From positions 372,001 to 436,000 of the forward strand of contig NC_013204.1 of NCBI RefSeq assembly GCF_000024265.1: a stretch of 64,000 nucleotides of DNA, written 5' to 3'. The notes beneath the pieces are model-generated. The model had not been told where the DNA came from, searched no databases, and saw nothing but the letters and a program-made list of their open reading frames with translations. Below are positions 8,376 through 17,561 of this stretch, piece after piece. This stretch comes from Eggerthella lenta DSM 2243 (GTDB lineage Bacteria > Actinomycetota > Coriobacteriia > Coriobacteriales > Eggerthellaceae). Position 1 is the stretch's first letter. The number at the start of each line of letters is the position of its first letter. Both the position numbers and the translations under genes were made by a program.

Positions 8376-10178
8376 ATGGCAACGATCGGCATCGACTTAG
8401 GAACGACGAACAGCTGCGCGGCTACGGTGGAGGGCGGCCGGCCCGTTATCGTGCCGAACGCGGAAGGGGAGCGCACCACGCCCAGCGTGATCGCGTTTTC
8501 GAAGGAAGGCGAGCGCCTGGTGGGAACCATCGCGTGCCGCCAGGCGGCGGTGAACCCCGACCGCACCATCGAGTCGGTCAAGCGCCGCATGGGCAGCGAT
8601 TGGCGCGCCAACATCGACGGCAAGCCCTACTCGCCGCAGGAGCTGTCGGCCATGATCCTGCGCAAACTGCGCCGCGATGCCGAGGCGTTTCTTGGCCAGG
8701 ATGTCACGCAGGCGGTTATCACGGTGCCCGCGTACTTCGACGATGCGCAGCGCCAGGCCACGAAGGACGCCGGGCGCATTGCAGGCCTCGACGTGCTGCG
8801 CATCATCAACGAGCCCACGGCTGCAGCTCTCGCCTACGGCTTGGACAACGGCACGCCGCAGAAGGTGATGGTGTACGACCTGGGCGGCGGCACGTTCGAC
8901 GTGTCGGTCATCGAGATCGGCGACGACGTCATTGAGGTGCTGGCCACGTCGGGCGACAACCATCTGGGCGGCGACGACTTCGACGAGCGCGTGGCTGCGC
9001 ACCTGCTGGACGCCTTCAAGCGCGAGCATGGGGTTGACCTGCGGGGCAACCAGGCGGCCATGCAGCGCGTCACCGAGGCGGCCCGCGAGGCGAAGAAGGA
9101 GCTTTCGTCGCTCGATACCGCGCATGTCAACCTCCCGTTCTTGGCGCAGGGCCCGTCGGGCCCGCTGCACCTCGAGGCCACGCTCACGCGCGCCGCGTTC
9201 AACGACATGACGCGCGATCTGGTGGAGCGCACGTCGGGTCCCGTGCAGACCGCGCTCAACGACGCCGGCATCGCCGCGTCCGAGCTGGGCTGCGTGCTGC
9301 TGGTGGGCGGCTCCACGCGCATTCCGGCCGTTCAGGACCATGTGCGCAAGCTCACGGGCAAGGAGCCGTCCGCGTCCATCAACCCCGACGAGTGCGTAGC
9401 CATGGGCGCCGCTATCCAGGGTGCCACGCTGTCCGGCACGTCGACGGGCCTGGTGAAGGCCGATAACAGCATCCTGCTTTTAGACGTGACGCCGCTCAGC
9501 CTGTCCATCGAGACGGTGGGCGGCGTGGCGACGCGCCTCGTGGAGCGCAACACCACGCTGCCGGTGCACTACTCGCAGGTGTTCAGCACCGCCGCCGCGT
9601 TCCAGACCAGCGTGGAGATCCACGTGCTGCAGGGCGAGCGCCCCATGGCGAAGGACAACAAGTCCATCGGCACGTTCAAGCTGAAGGGCATCAAGCGCGC
9701 GCCGGCCGGCGTGCCGCAGATCGAGGTGACGTTCGACATCGACGCGAACGGCATCCTCACCGTGTCGGCGAAGGATCTGGACACGGGCAAGGCGCAGTCC
9801 ATCACCATCGACGACTCCGGCCGCATGTCCGACGACGACATCGAGCGCGCCATTCGCGATGCCGAGCAGTACGCCGCGCAGGACAGCGAGCGACGCGAGG
9901 CCATGCTGGCGCGCGAGGAGGCGCAGGGTCTGCTGAACGAGGTGGACCGGGCGCTCGGCCAGGTTGGAAAGCAGTTGGAGAAAGACGAGAAGAAGCAGGT
10001 CAAGGCCGACGCCGAAACGCTGCGCAAGGCGCTGTCGAAGCGCCCCGCCGGTTTCGGCAAGAAGGCGCGCGAGGCCGAGGCGGCGTCGGTTGACAACGTG
10101 TCCGACATCAAGGCGGCCGCCGAGCGCTTGAGGACATCGAGCGCCCATGTGCGCGAGCTGCTGGGGAAGCAAGGGTAG
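8376..10178 (+). CDS. dnaK: Hsp70-family chaperone (DnaK type)
   Basis: ATP-dependent chaperone of 600 residues. The ATPase domain shows GIDLGTTNS at the N-terminus, [45 protein letters not shown] and the LVGGSTRIP motif. The substrate domain and lid follow ([17 protein letters not shown], then charged helices), ending ELLGKQG rather than the acidic EEVD-like tail of many DnaKs. Start ATG 8376 with GAAAGGA in front; the longer frame upstream runs through the repeat element. No grpE is next to it, so it may be a second Hsp70 dedicated to the J protein upstream. Confidence 0.9.
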   Translation: MATIGIDLGTTNSCAATVEGGRPVIVPNAEGERTTPSVIAFSKEGERLVGTIACRQAAVNPDRTIESVKRRMGSDWRANIDGKPYSPQELSAMILRKLRRDAEAFLGQDVTQAVITVPAYFDDAQRQATKDAGRIAGLDVLRIINEPTAAALAYGLDNGTPQKVMVYDLGGGTFDVSVIEIGDDVIEVLATSGDNHLGGDDFDERVAAHLLDAFKREHGVDLRGNQAAMQRVTEAAREAKKELSSLDTAHVNLPFLAQGPSGPLHLEATLTRAAFNDMTRDLVERTSGPVQTALNDAGIAASELGCVLLVGGSTRIPAVQDHVRKLTGKEPSASINPDECVAMGAAIQGATLSGTSTGLVKADNSILLLDVTPLSLSIETVGGVATRLVERNTTLPVHYSQVFSTAAAFQTSVEIHVLQGERPMAKDNKSIGTFKLKGIKRAPAGVPQIEVTFDIDANGILTVSAKDLDTGKAQSITIDDSGRMSDDDIERAIRDAEQYAAQDSERREAMLAREEAQGLLNEVDRALGQVGKQLEKDEKKQVKADAETLRKALSKRPAGFGKKAREAEAASVDNVSDIKAAAERLRTSSAHVRELLGKQG

Positions 10179-10230
10179 GGGGCGCGGGATCTGACATGTC
10201 GACGGCGGCGGGCGAGATGCTCGCCGCCTT

Positions 10231-10392
10231 GGGCGCAAAACGGCGCCCATGACAATGTTTCCCATGGAGAACTCGGAGTCAGGGCGCCTCGAGAAGCTTG
10301 CGAGCTGGGCATATGCCGATCCGCTTCTCGACGATCCGGCGCAAGGGGGCTGAAAGGCCGCCCAAAATTGTCATGGGTTGCATTTTGCGCCC
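10231..10392. repeat. MITE-like 162-bp inverted-repeat element upstream of pyrE
   Basis: A 26-bp terminal inverted repeat (10231-10256 and 10367-10392, about four mismatches) starts GGGCGCAAAA and reads inward to CCATGACAAT. It encloses a second nested repeat TCGAGAAGC (10289-10297)/GCTTCTCGA (10323-10331). There is no ORF inside. The size, terminal repeats and nested palindrome resemble a non-autonomous mobile element, but no target duplication is clear. It could also fold as a long RNA in the pyrE leader. Confidence 0.6.
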
Positions 10393-10476
10393 ACGTCCCG
10401 GCGGTCGGCGCTTTCTAGTATCATGGTTCGCAGCGGGCGCGCGGCTGCGCGGTGAAAGAGAAGGAAGGGACCCCTC

Positions 10477-11157
10477 ATGGAGCAGTACAAGCAAGAGTTC
10501 ATCGAGTTCATGGTTGAAAGCGAAGTGCTCAAGTTCGGCGAGTTCACGCTGAAAAGCGGCAGGAAGTCCCCCTTCTTCATGAATGCGGGCGCCTACGTGA
10601 CGGGCGAGCAGCTGCACCGCTTGGGCTTGTATTACGCGCGCGCCATCCATGATACTTTTGGGCTGGACTTCGACGTGGTGTTCGGGCCGGCGTACAAGGG
10701 CATTCCGCTGTCGGTGATCACGGTCATCGGCTTGCAGGAGCTGTACGGCAAGGAAGCGCGCTACTGCTCCAACCGCAAGGAAGTCAAAGACCACGGCGCC
10801 GATGCGGGCAACCTGCTGGGAAGCGAGCTGCACGACGGCGACCGCGTGATCATGGTGGAGGACGTCACCACGTCCGGCAAGTCCATAGATGAGACGTATC
10901 CCGTGCTCAAGGGCGCGGCCGATGTGGACGTCAAGGGCCTCATTGTGTCGCTCAACCGCATGGAAGTGGGCAAAGGCGGCGTAGTGACTGCGCAGCAGGA
11001 AGTGCAGGAGAAGTACGGTTTCCCCGTCGCGTCCATCGTGAGCATGGCCGAGGTGACCGAATGCCTGTACAACCGCGAAGTGCAGGGGCGCGTGGTCATT
11101 GACGACGACGTGAAGGCGGCGCTGGATGCCTACTACGAGCAGTACGGCGTGAAGTAA
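10477..11157 (+). CDS. pyrE: Orotate phosphoribosyltransferase
   Basis: Joins orotate to PRPP to give OMP in pyrimidine synthesis. The 226-residue type I phosphoribosyltransferase carries the PRPP-binding segment VIMVEDVTTSGKSI and the early LKSGRKSPFF and GPAYKGIPL motifs typical of PyrE. Preceded by GAAGGAA. It is a single gene here, away from other pyr genes, with the inverted-repeat element in its upstream region and a strong terminator behind. Confidence 0.93.
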   Translation: MEQYKQEFIEFMVESEVLKFGEFTLKSGRKSPFFMNAGAYVTGEQLHRLGLYYARAIHDTFGLDFDVVFGPAYKGIPLSVITVIGLQELYGKEARYCSNRKEVKDHGADAGNLLGSELHDGDRVIMVEDVTTSGKSIDETYPVLKGAADVDVKGLIVSLNRMEVGKGGVVTAQQEVQEKYGFPVASIVSMAEVTECLYNREVQGRVVIDDDVKAALDAYYEQYGVK

Positions 11158-11208
11158 GGCTGAGCCGACCCCCTGGTTTCTTCAGCTGTTCCCGTCCAAG
11201 CGAATGCG

Positions 11209-11249
11209 AAGGCCCGATCGACGCCATCATGCGCGTCGATCGGGCCTTT
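11209..11249. terminator. Bidirectional terminator between pyrE and the flavoprotein gene
   Basis: A 16-bp perfect stem from AAGGCCCGATCGACGC to its complement, followed by TTT on the plus strand and preceded by AA on the same strand. It can end both the pyrE (+) and flavoprotein (-) transcripts, which converge here. Confidence 0.9.
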
Positions 11250-11277
11250 CAGGAGGGGAGGGGATTTTGGGGGTCGG

Positions 11278-12951
11278 CTACTTCGCCAGGTTCTTCGCGA
11301 TCATGCGGCCGAACGTGACGGTGCGGCCGCAGGCGTTGCCGGTCGAGAGGTTCGGATACGTCATGGAGTAGTATCCGCCCGAGTCGTTGCCGGTCACGTA
11401 CAGACCCTCGATCACGCTGCCGTCTGCGCGCAGCGCCTGGCCTTGGGTGTTGATGTTGATCCCGTCCATGGTGCACAACAGCATGCCGGTGTTGCGGATG
11501 CCGTAGAACGGCGGGTTTCGCACGGGTGAGAGACGGAACGGCTCTTTCCCGAAATCGGGGTCGACCTGATTATCGTAGTTCTCGTTATTGCGCTCCACCG
11601 TGGCGATGAGCGCGTCGGCGGGCAACCCGAGCTTCCCGGCCAGCTCTTCCAAGGTGTCGGCTTTTTGGATGTAGCCCTTGGCCGCCAGCTCTTCGTTCAT
11701 GCCCATAACCGCCTGGATGGGGATGTTCGGCGCGGCGCCGTTGTCGAAGGGGAAGAGGCGCGAGCATCCGTGCATGTCGAATTGCTCGGCGTAGGTGGCG
11801 AAATCGGCATCCCAGAGCGTGACGTGGATGGAACCCGGCTGCTGGGCGTCGGAGTGCAGCACGAAGTCGTACGTGCCGGATTCGTTGCAGAAGCGCTCGC
11901 CGTTCAGGTTCACCTTGAGCCAGGGCTGGCTTCCCATCCAGAAGAGCGTGCCTACGCCGCAATCGGCTCCGCCAAGCGAGTCGGCCGGCAGGCCGCCGCG
12001 ATCGAACAGCATGCTGGAATGCGTATCGTCCATCTTCGCACCCGCCCACAGGCAGGCCTTGATGCCGTCGCCTTCGCAACCCGGCTGCGCGGAGTTGAAC
12101 CCATACAGGCTGGTGGTATGCGGCTGCAGCGCCTTCTGCATGTCGACGTTGATGCCGTAGCCGCCGGTGGATACCAGCACGCCCTTGCTGGCGTTGACCT
12201 GGATGTATCCGTTCTCGCCTTTGCCGATGGCGCCGACCACCTTGTCGCCTTCCACAACCAACTTGACCATGGGCGTGTTGTAGCGGAACGTCACATGGCC
12301 GGTCTTCTCGGCGTAATCGGACAGCACGGTGAATCCGTTAAGCGAGCCATCTTCCGGCCAGGCGGGCGAATGACCGGTTGCCCGGTGCTTGTAGTTCGTC
12401 TCGTGCTTTTCTTCGGCGGCTTCATGCCAGAGCTTCACGCCGTACTGGTCGAGCACGGTCTCGTACCAGTCGATGGTTTCGCCCGATTTTTCGTACCACG
12501 TCTTATGAAGGTTGAGATTGCATTGGCCTGCGGCGTAGTGGTTCATGTCGAGCAGGTACTCCTGCAGATCCATCGTGTATCCGCTTTCCTGCTGAAGGCG
12601 AGAGTTCACGCCTCCGACGTCGTCGCGCACGACGCCGCCGTTGTACTTCTCCAGAACGAACGTCTCGATGCCCTCTTCTCCGGCTGCGCATGCGGCGAAC
12701 AGGCCGCCTGTGCCAGCGCCGACGATCAGGAATTCGGTGTCGATGGTTTCGACGATGTCGCTTTCCTGAACGGTCGGCTCCGAGCCCAGCCAATCGGACG
12801 ATGTGCTGCCCGTTTCAGCGTTCGCTTCTTCGGCGCCCTTGTTCTCCTTCGGCGCGCATCCGGCCAGTCCCAAAACGGCTCCGGTGCTTGCCAAGGCTGT
12901 TCCTGCGAGGAAGCTTCGACGAGATATGCCCTGTGCATGTTTGGTGCTCAT
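11278..12951 (-). CDS. Tat-exported FAD-dependent oxidoreductase (fumarate reductase-like flavoprotein)
   Basis: A 557-residue exported flavoprotein. The N-terminus has a twin-arginine signal (SRRSFLAG) ending in a lipobox LAGC, so it is probably a Tat lipoprotein on the outer face of the membrane. FAD-binding motif GAGTGGLFAACAAGEEG (about residues 76-92) and the C-terminal GLYVTGNDSGGYYSMTYPNLSTGNACGRTVTFG match the FAD_binding_2/succinate dehydrogenase flavoprotein group. No FMN-binding or haem domain is present. Such enzymes in Eggerthella-type bacteria reduce unsaturated substrates anaerobically; the substrate here is unknown. It is divergent from a LuxR-type regulator, the usual pairing for this class. 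Confidence 0.88.
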   Translation of the reverse strand: MSTKHAQGISRRSFLAGTALASTGAVLGLAGCAPKENKGAEEANAETGSTSSDWLGSEPTVQESDIVETIDTEFLIVGAGTGGLFAACAAGEEGIETFVLEKYNGGVVRDDVGGVNSRLQQESGYTMDLQEYLLDMNHYAAGQCNLNLHKTWYEKSGETIDWYETVLDQYGVKLWHEAAEEKHETNYKHRATGHSPAWPEDGSLNGFTVLSDYAEKTGHVTFRYNTPMVKLVVEGDKVVGAIGKGENGYIQVNASKGVLVSTGGYGINVDMQKALQPHTTSLYGFNSAQPGCEGDGIKACLWAGAKMDDTHSSMLFDRGGLPADSLGGADCGVGTLFWMGSQPWLKVNLNGERFCNESGTYDFVLHSDAQQPGSIHVTLWDADFATYAEQFDMHGCSRLFPFDNGAAPNIPIQAVMGMNEELAAKGYIQKADTLEELAGKLGLPADALIATVERNNENYDNQVDPDFGKEPFRLSPVRNPPFYGIRNTGMLLCTMDGININTQGQALRADGSVIEGLYVTGNDSGGYYSMTYPNLSTGNACGRTVTFGRMIAKNLAK

Positions 12952-13097
12952 AGGTCCCTCCCTTGTTCGCGAGTTGTGCAGGCGGTGCTCCGCGCTGCGG
13001 CGGTTCGAGGGTGCATCCTAGGGTCGCCGTGGGCAAACTTCATCACCCTCAGTGGGTAATTTTTGGGTAACCCCAGGTAGAAAGCTTCTTACGCCGG

Positions 13098-13126
13098 TTA
13101 ACCAGATGGAGTGTTTCGGCTACAAT
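13098..13126 (+). promoter_or_regulatory. Putative promoter of the LuxR gene giving a leaderless mRNA
   Basis: TTAACC (13098-13103) and TACAAT (13121-13126) are spaced 17 bp apart. The ATG at 13133 lies 6 bases after the -10, at the expected transcription start, so translation would be leaderless. No Shine-Dalgarno sequence is seen. Confidence 0.5.
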
Positions 13127-13132
13127 ACGGGC

Positions 13133-14602
13133 ATGTTGAGATCACGGGAGCAGAACGGCGAGGGGGTCGCGCCGCCGAAGGCGGGCTTGTTCTCGTTTGC
13201 GCAGGGCCTTGCGTTGGCGTTGCTGACGTTGAGCAGTTGGTCGCTGAACGTGCATCTGTTTCCTCTGTACGACACGCAGCTTTCCTTCATTCGAGAGCTG
13301 TGTACGTTAGCGAACGGCGCCGCGCTGGTGGCTGTCGCCGTCGTGTCGGTGCGTCGTCCGCGTGCGTTGCGCAGGCAGGTGCTCATGGGCATTGCGATCT
13401 TCGGAGCTGCGGGAGGGTCGCTGCTCGTGTGGGCGGGTGATCGGCTGGGATCGATGGGCGTCATGCTGGCAGGCGCCTGCCTGGTATCCGTTGCCGAGGG
13501 TGCGTGCGCGATCCTGGTGGGCATAGCCCTGTGCTCTGTTCCGACGAAGCTCGCGTCCATCTGCATCGTGACGGGATTGCTGGCATGCGCCGGCGCGAAA
13601 CAGGCGATTGCGGTGGGCTATTCGGAGTTTGCGCTTGCCGTCCATGCAGCCCTCTTGCTAGGAGCTGCGTTGTTGGCGAATCCGACTGCTTCGGAAACAA
13701 TGGCACGGCTTTCTCGCGACGAATCGCCGCACGATATGGCCATCACGCAGCCTTCGTCGTTCTTGCCGTTCGGCCATCAACTATTCGTCTGCCTCCTTCT
13801 GTTCAGCGCGGTCCAGGGCTTCATGCTCACGTTCGGAGAAACCGGGGGCATTCCTGCCACGTCGATCTGGAGCCTCGCGATTTTGGCGGTGGTCCTTGTT
13901 GTCGCATGCCTTGCTCCCCGCCGGTTGACGACCGATGCGCTTTTGAAGCTGGCCGCGCTGCTTGCGATCGCGGGGCTTCTGCTCGTTCCCGCTTCGGACT
14001 TGATTCGGTTCTCCATCTCGAACGGTTTGATCAGCTGCGGGATCGCTGCGTTCGACGTGTTCCAGTGGATCGTGCTCACGGCGTTGGCCCGGCGCAACAT
14101 GCATGGTGCCGTTTCGGTTTTCGCTTGGGGCTCCGCGATGCATGCCATTGGCGTCATCCTAGGAGCCAATGCCGGCCGTTTCGTGAACCACTATTGGACG
14201 AGCGATGTGCAGGTGGTGGTTCTGGCGGTGGCTGGTATCGTGTTTTGCCTTGTCGTTGCCATGTCGGTTTTTCTGCAGCACTTCAGTTTCGAGAAAACCA
14301 TCAACGGCGTGCGCGAGAGCGTTCCGCCTGTTTTGGTCGACAGCGCAGATGAAGACGATGCTTCCGAGGAGAGGGCTCTGACCGTTGACGAGCGGTGCGA
14401 GGTCCTCTCGCAGCAGAAGGGGCTCACGAAGCGAGAGACCGAGGTGCTGCACTTGCTGGCGCGCGGTAGGACGGGCGTGTTCATCCAGCACGAGCTATGC
14501 GTGTCGTACAACACCATCAAAGCGCACGTGAAGCATATCTACCAGAAGCTGGACGTCCATACCCATCAGGAGCTGATCGATCTGGTGGAGGATCTTGGGT
14601 AG
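13133..14602 (+). CDS. Membrane-embedded LuxR-type regulator
   Basis: A 489-residue regulator. About 10-12 hydrophobic segments fill residues 15-395, followed by a charged linker (about 400-425) and a C-terminal LuxR helix-turn-helix (about 430-489: LTKRETEVLHLLARG...VSYNTIKAHVKHIYQKLDVH). The transmembrane part probably senses a substrate and the HTH probably controls the divergent flavoprotein gene. The ATG at 13133 is chosen because it starts the first hydrophobic stretch and lies at a promoter start point; an upstream ATG in the longer frame (13106) would fall inside that promoter. Confidence 0.85.
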   Translation: MLRSREQNGEGVAPPKAGLFSFAQGLALALLTLSSWSLNVHLFPLYDTQLSFIRELCTLANGAALVAVAVVSVRRPRALRRQVLMGIAIFGAAGGSLLVWAGDRLGSMGVMLAGACLVSVAEGACAILVGIALCSVPTKLASICIVTGLLACAGAKQAIAVGYSEFALAVHAALLLGAALLANPTASETMARLSRDESPHDMAITQPSSFLPFGHQLFVCLLLFSAVQGFMLTFGETGGIPATSIWSLAILAVVLVVACLAPRRLTTDALLKLAALLAIAGLLLVPASDLIRFSISNGLISCGIAAFDVFQWIVLTALARRNMHGAVSVFAWGSAMHAIGVILGANAGRFVNHYWTSDVQVVVLAVAGIVFCLVVAMSVFLQHFSFEKTINGVRESVPPVLVDSADEDDASEERALTVDERCEVLSQQKGLTKRETEVLHLLARGRTGVFIQHELCVSYNTIKAHVKHIYQKLDVHTHQELIDLVEDLG

Positions 14603-14752
14603 CTGTCTCGCACTCGGATGCGTTAACTCTGGGCAAAATCAAGACCCTGGTCAAACTCGGATGCGAAGTTTCTGATACTCTTTCGTGGAACAAGAAGACG
14701 ATTCGCCGGGCGCCGGTTTAGCGGCGTTCGGCATGCCTTGAGGGGGTATCGT

Positions 14753-15421
14753 ATGGACGCATTCCGCATCGGCGTGATCTTCGATTGCGACGGGACGCTG
14801 ATCGACTCGATGATGGTGTGGCGCGAGACGGAAGCCGGTTTGGCGCGGCGTGCGAACGTGACGTTGACGGCGGCCGAAATCGATGCGCTCACCGCGATGA
14901 CCATTCCCGAGTGCGGCGCGTTCTTCCACGAGCGCTTCGGCTTGGGTTCGTCGGGTGACGAGGTGGTCGCCATGATGGACGAGCTCATGTTGGAGTTCTA
15001 CCGCGAGCGCGCTCTGGCGCGGCCGGGAGCGCTCGAGTTCGTGCAGGCGTTGGCCGAGCGCGGGGTGCGCATGAGTGTGGCGTCGTCCAGCCCGCAGCCG
15101 TACTTGCAGGCCGGGCTTGAGCGCTGCGGGTTCGCGCCGTACCTCGACGCCATCGTGTCGGTTGACGACGTGGGCGCCTCGAAGCGCGAGCCCGCTGTGT
15201 ACGATCACGCTCGCGAGGCGATGGGCACGCCGCTTGCCGCCACCTGGGGCGTCGAGGACTCGGTGTACGCCGTGCGCACGCTGAAAGCCGCGAACTACCG
15301 CACGCTCGGCATCTACGACTGCGATATCTCGGGCACGTGCGAGCAGCTGGCAGCCGAGGCCGAGCGGTTCATCACGACCTTCGAGGATTTGGACGTCGAC
15401 ACGTTCCTCGGTTGGAACTAA
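14753..15421 (+). CDS. HAD-family hydrolase (phosphoglucomutase/phosphatase-like)
   Basis: A 222-residue HAD superfamily phosphatase with motif I DCDGTLIDS (aspartate nucleophile) at residues 10-18, a helical cap, motif II SVASSSP, motif III lysine in GASKREPAVYDHA, and motif IV WGVEDSVYAV. This organisation is that of beta-phosphoglucomutase-like subclass members. The substrate cannot be told. ATG 14753 follows GAGGGGG; a TTG at 14738 in the same frame is less likely. The upstream gap carries an 11-bp direct repeat ACTCGGATGCG (14612 and 14655). Confidence 0.85.
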   Translation: MDAFRIGVIFDCDGTLIDSMMVWRETEAGLARRANVTLTAAEIDALTAMTIPECGAFFHERFGLGSSGDEVVAMMDELMLEFYRERALARPGALEFVQALAERGVRMSVASSSPQPYLQAGLERCGFAPYLDAIVSVDDVGASKREPAVYDHAREAMGTPLAATWGVEDSVYAVRTLKAANYRTLGIYDCDISGTCEQLAAEAERFITTFEDLDVDTFLGWN

Positions 15422-15430
15422 AAGAGGCGA

Positions 15431-15463
15431 GGGGTGCTTCGACTTGAAGCGCCCCCCGTTTTG
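15431..15463. terminator. Terminator between the HAD gene and doc
   Basis: Stem GGGGTGCTTC/GAAGCGCCCC with a GACTT loop and one mismatch, followed by GTTTTG. It lies between convergent genes and could serve both. Confidence 0.75.
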
Positions 15464-15469
15464 TTCCCG

Positions 15470-15859
15470 CTAGATCTGCTTCTCGATCCAGGCGACAAGC
15501 TCGTCGTAACTCATAGTACCGTTCGCGACGGCGATGACGGTGTCGAAGAAGTCCTGCGTACGAGGCTTGAACTTTACTCCGTTACCGTGTAGGAAGGCGA
15601 TGATGAGAGCCGTTCCCGTTCGCTTGTTTCCGTCGTCGAAGGGGTGGTTCTTGATGACCCCGTAGCCGTATCGAGCCGCTTTCTCATGCACGGAAGGATA
15701 AAGATCTTGTCCTCCGAAAGAGGCGAAAGGCTGAGCTAGAGCCGAATTAAGAAGCCCTTCGTCGCGAACTCCTGGCATTCCCCCGTTACGTTTCAGTTGG
15801 TCTTCATGAATGGCGAGCACGATATGCTTGGGTATGGGAGAAGGATCGCGCCCGCTCAT
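15470..15859 (-). CDS. doc: Doc toxin (Fic-fold)
   Basis: A 129-residue toxin of the Doc type, a short Fic-fold kinase that in phage P1 phosphorylates and inactivates EF-Tu. The signature HPFDDGNKRT is intact at residues 72-81 and the family length (about 125) fits. It overlaps the antitoxin gene by 4 bp (ATGA), the classical arrangement that couples toxin to antitoxin synthesis. Confidence 0.9.
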   Translation of the reverse strand: MSGRDPSPIPKHIVLAIHEDQLKRNGGMPGVRDEGLLNSALAQPFASFGGQDLYPSVHEKAARYGYGVIKNHPFDDGNKRTGTALIIAFLHGNGVKFKPRTQDFFDTVIAVANGTMSYDELVAWIEKQI

Positions 15860-16086
15860 TTCGACAGAGCCTCAAACAAATCGCGGTACTCGTCCGCAGC
15901 TTCCAAGTATGCATCTAAATACATGGTTCCATTCTCGCCGTCCGAGGCATTGTCGTCGATGGGAACGATTTTTACATAGGGTTTGCTTCCCTTGATGACC
16001 GTTACCTCGATATTGTCCTCATACACGCGCTTTGCAATGGTCGGAAATTGCGCGCGGGCTTCCGATGCTTTGACTGTGAGGGGCAT
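15856..16086 (-). CDS. phd: Phd/YefM-family antitoxin
   Basis: A 76-residue antitoxin. Its N-terminus (MPLTVKASEARAQFPTIAKRV) is the Phd-type DNA-binding fold and the acidic C-terminus should wrap the Doc toxin. The ATG at 16086 is chosen over a 116-residue frame because AAAGGAGGAAT precedes it and the domain starts at once. It likely represses its own operon together with Doc. Confidence 0.88.
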   Translation of the reverse strand: MPLTVKASEARAQFPTIAKRVYEDNIEVTVIKGSKPYVKIVPIDDNASDGENGTMYLDAYLEAADEYRDLFEALSK

Positions 16087-16131
16087 GGCGATTCCTCCTT
16101 TCGGTTTTCTCCGGTTGCTATCTATGCCGAT

Positions 16132-16137
16132 ATTATA
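16132..16137 (-). promoter_or_regulatory. -10 element of the phd-doc promoter
   Basis: TATAAT on the minus strand lies 46 bases before the phd start in an unusually AT-rich stretch with A/T tracts on both sides of CAGCTG. The -35 is weak (T-rich), which fits autoregulation. Confidence 0.5.
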
Positions 16138-16196
16138 GCATAAAAAACAGCTGAAAAAAGAGCATAATCGAGGATCAAATGAAAGAGGAAGTTCTC

Positions 16197-16409
16197 TTAT
16201 CGCCAAGGGTCTTCCTGGAAGGTCGGCTCGGGGGTTGGCGGGCGGTCGCTGAACGGGTCGTAGCCGTCGTCGTCTTCCTGGGCGGGGCGCAGGAACGGGT
16301 CGGATGACGCTTCGGACTTCGAAGCCGCGCTCTTAGTCGGCTGCGCGCCTGCGACCGGCGTCACCACCGGTCGCAGGATGTAGCGCGGTTTGCGCTGGGA
16401 GTCACTCAT
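16197..16409 (-). CDS. Small proline-rich hypothetical protein
   Basis: A 70-residue acidic, proline-rich, probably disordered protein ending FQEDPWR. It starts inside the 3' end of metA (8-bp overlap), with GAAGAGGAC as a possible ribosome site, so it would be translated from the metA transcript. No recognisable domain. The overlap and clean start make it plausible, but it has no independent support. Confidence 0.5.
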   Translation of the reverse strand: MSDSQRKPRYILRPVVTPVAGAQPTKSAASKSEASSDPFLRPAQEDDDGYDPFSDRPPTPEPTFQEDPWR

Positions 16410-17343
16410 GGACGCTGTCCTCTTCGGTGCCTACTTTCGCCAAATCGTAGGGCGTGGTCTGGTACACATAATAGTTCAACCAGTTCGTATACAACAGCTG
16501 CGCGTGCGCGCGCCAGGTGACGCGAGGGGCTTGCGTCGGATCGTCGTTCGGGAAGTAGTGGCGAGGCAGCGGCATGTCCAGGCCTTTCGCGATATCGCGC
16601 TCGTACTCGGCCATGAGCGTGTCGGCGTCGTACTCGGGGTGGCCGAACACGAAGAAATGCCGGCTGTCGGTGCTCTTCGCGATGTAGACGCCGGCCTCGT
16701 CGGAGACGGCGATCAGCTCGAGGTCGGGGTGCGCCTCGATGTCGGCAGCGTGCACCTCGGTGTAACGCGAGTGCGGCGCTCGGAACGAGTCGTTGAACCC
16801 GCGCACCAGCGGCGACGACGGCTTCACCACTTCGTGGTCGAACACGCCGAACAGCTTGTTCTCCAGCTCGTACTTGGGGATGCCGTAATGGTGGTAGATG
16901 CCGGCCTGCGCGCCCCAGCAGATGTGGAAGGTGGAGTGCACGTTCGTGGCGGACCAGTCCATGATGCGCGCGAGCTCGTCCCAATAATCCACGTCCTCAA
17001 AGTCGAGCAGCTCAACCGGCGCTCCGGTGATGATCATGCCGTCGAAGCGCTGGTCCTTGATCTCGTCGAAGGTGGTGTAGAACGTGTCGAGGTGCTGCTC
17101 GGACACGTTCTTCGCCTCGTGGCTGGCCGTTTGCAGCAGGCTCACCTCGATTTGCAGCGGGGTGTTCGACAGTTTGCGCATGATCTGCGTCTCGGTGACG
17201 ATCTTCGTGGGCATGAGGTTGAGCAGCAGCACCTTCAGCGGGCGAATGTCCTGGTGCATGGCGCGGTACTCGGTCATCACGAAGATATTCTCGCCCTCGA
17301 GCACCTCGGTCGCGGGCAGGGAGTCGGGGATTCTGATGGGCAT
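16402..17343 (-). CDS. metA: Homoserine O-acetyltransferase (MetA family)
   Basis: Acylates homoserine for methionine synthesis. The 313-residue protein begins [11 protein letters not shown] like all MetA proteins, which fixes the start at 17343 rather than at the ATG 75 bases upstream. The catalytic cysteine is C142 in FHICWG, with HPEYD carrying the downstream catalytic histidine. Residue 111 is glutamate (GAPVE); in the family E111 goes with acetyl-CoA use and G111 with succinyl-CoA, so acetylation is predicted despite the usual succinyltransferase annotation. It is divergent from metY, whose substrate is O-acetylhomoserine. Confidence 0.92.
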   Translation of the reverse strand: MPIRIPDSLPATEVLEGENIFVMTEYRAMHQDIRPLKVLLLNLMPTKIVTETQIMRKLSNTPLQIEVSLLQTASHEAKNVSEQHLDTFYTTFDEIKDQRFDGMIITGAPVELLDFEDVDYWDELARIMDWSATNVHSTFHICWGAQAGIYHHYGIPKYELENKLFGVFDHEVVKPSSPLVRGFNDSFRAPHSRYTEVHAADIEAHPDLELIAVSDEAGVYIAKSTDSRHFFVFGHPEYDADTLMAEYERDIAKGLDMPLPRHYFPNDDPTQAPRVTWRAHAQLLYTNWLNYYVYQTTPYDLAKVGTEEDSVHE

Positions 17344-17427
17344 GGGAAACCTCGCATTTCGTAGATCGTCGCGGTATCGCGCGGGCACGCTGGTGCCGGT
17401 CGTAACGGTCTGTATCATGATACCTTC

Positions 17428-17472
17428 TAATCAGATGACCGGTTTATCTGAATTATCGATAACATGCTATCG
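17428..17472. promoter_or_regulatory. Inverted repeats between metA and metY
   Basis: Two adjacent imperfect palindromes, TAATCAGAT...ATCTGAATTA (17428-17455) and CGATA-N6-TATCG (17457-17472), lie in the AT-rich part of the 218-bp divergent region. They could be an operator for a methionine regulator. No SAM riboswitch fold was recognised. Confidence 0.35.
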
Positions 17473-17561
17473 GAAGATAGAACTACCGTCGCGTAAACCA
17501 TGATGGCATAATGAGCCGGATCGCAAGAGCGCAATCCGCAATCCCGCAACAAGGAGCATCC

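Noticed and set aside
15470-16086. Prophage remnant around phd-doc
   Set aside because: No integrase, structural phage genes or attachment repeats lie nearby; a chromosomal toxin-antitoxin pair is sufficient.
17344-17561. SAM riboswitch before metA or metY
   Set aside because: No conserved SAM-I or SAM-II core could be recognised; only short inverted repeats are present.
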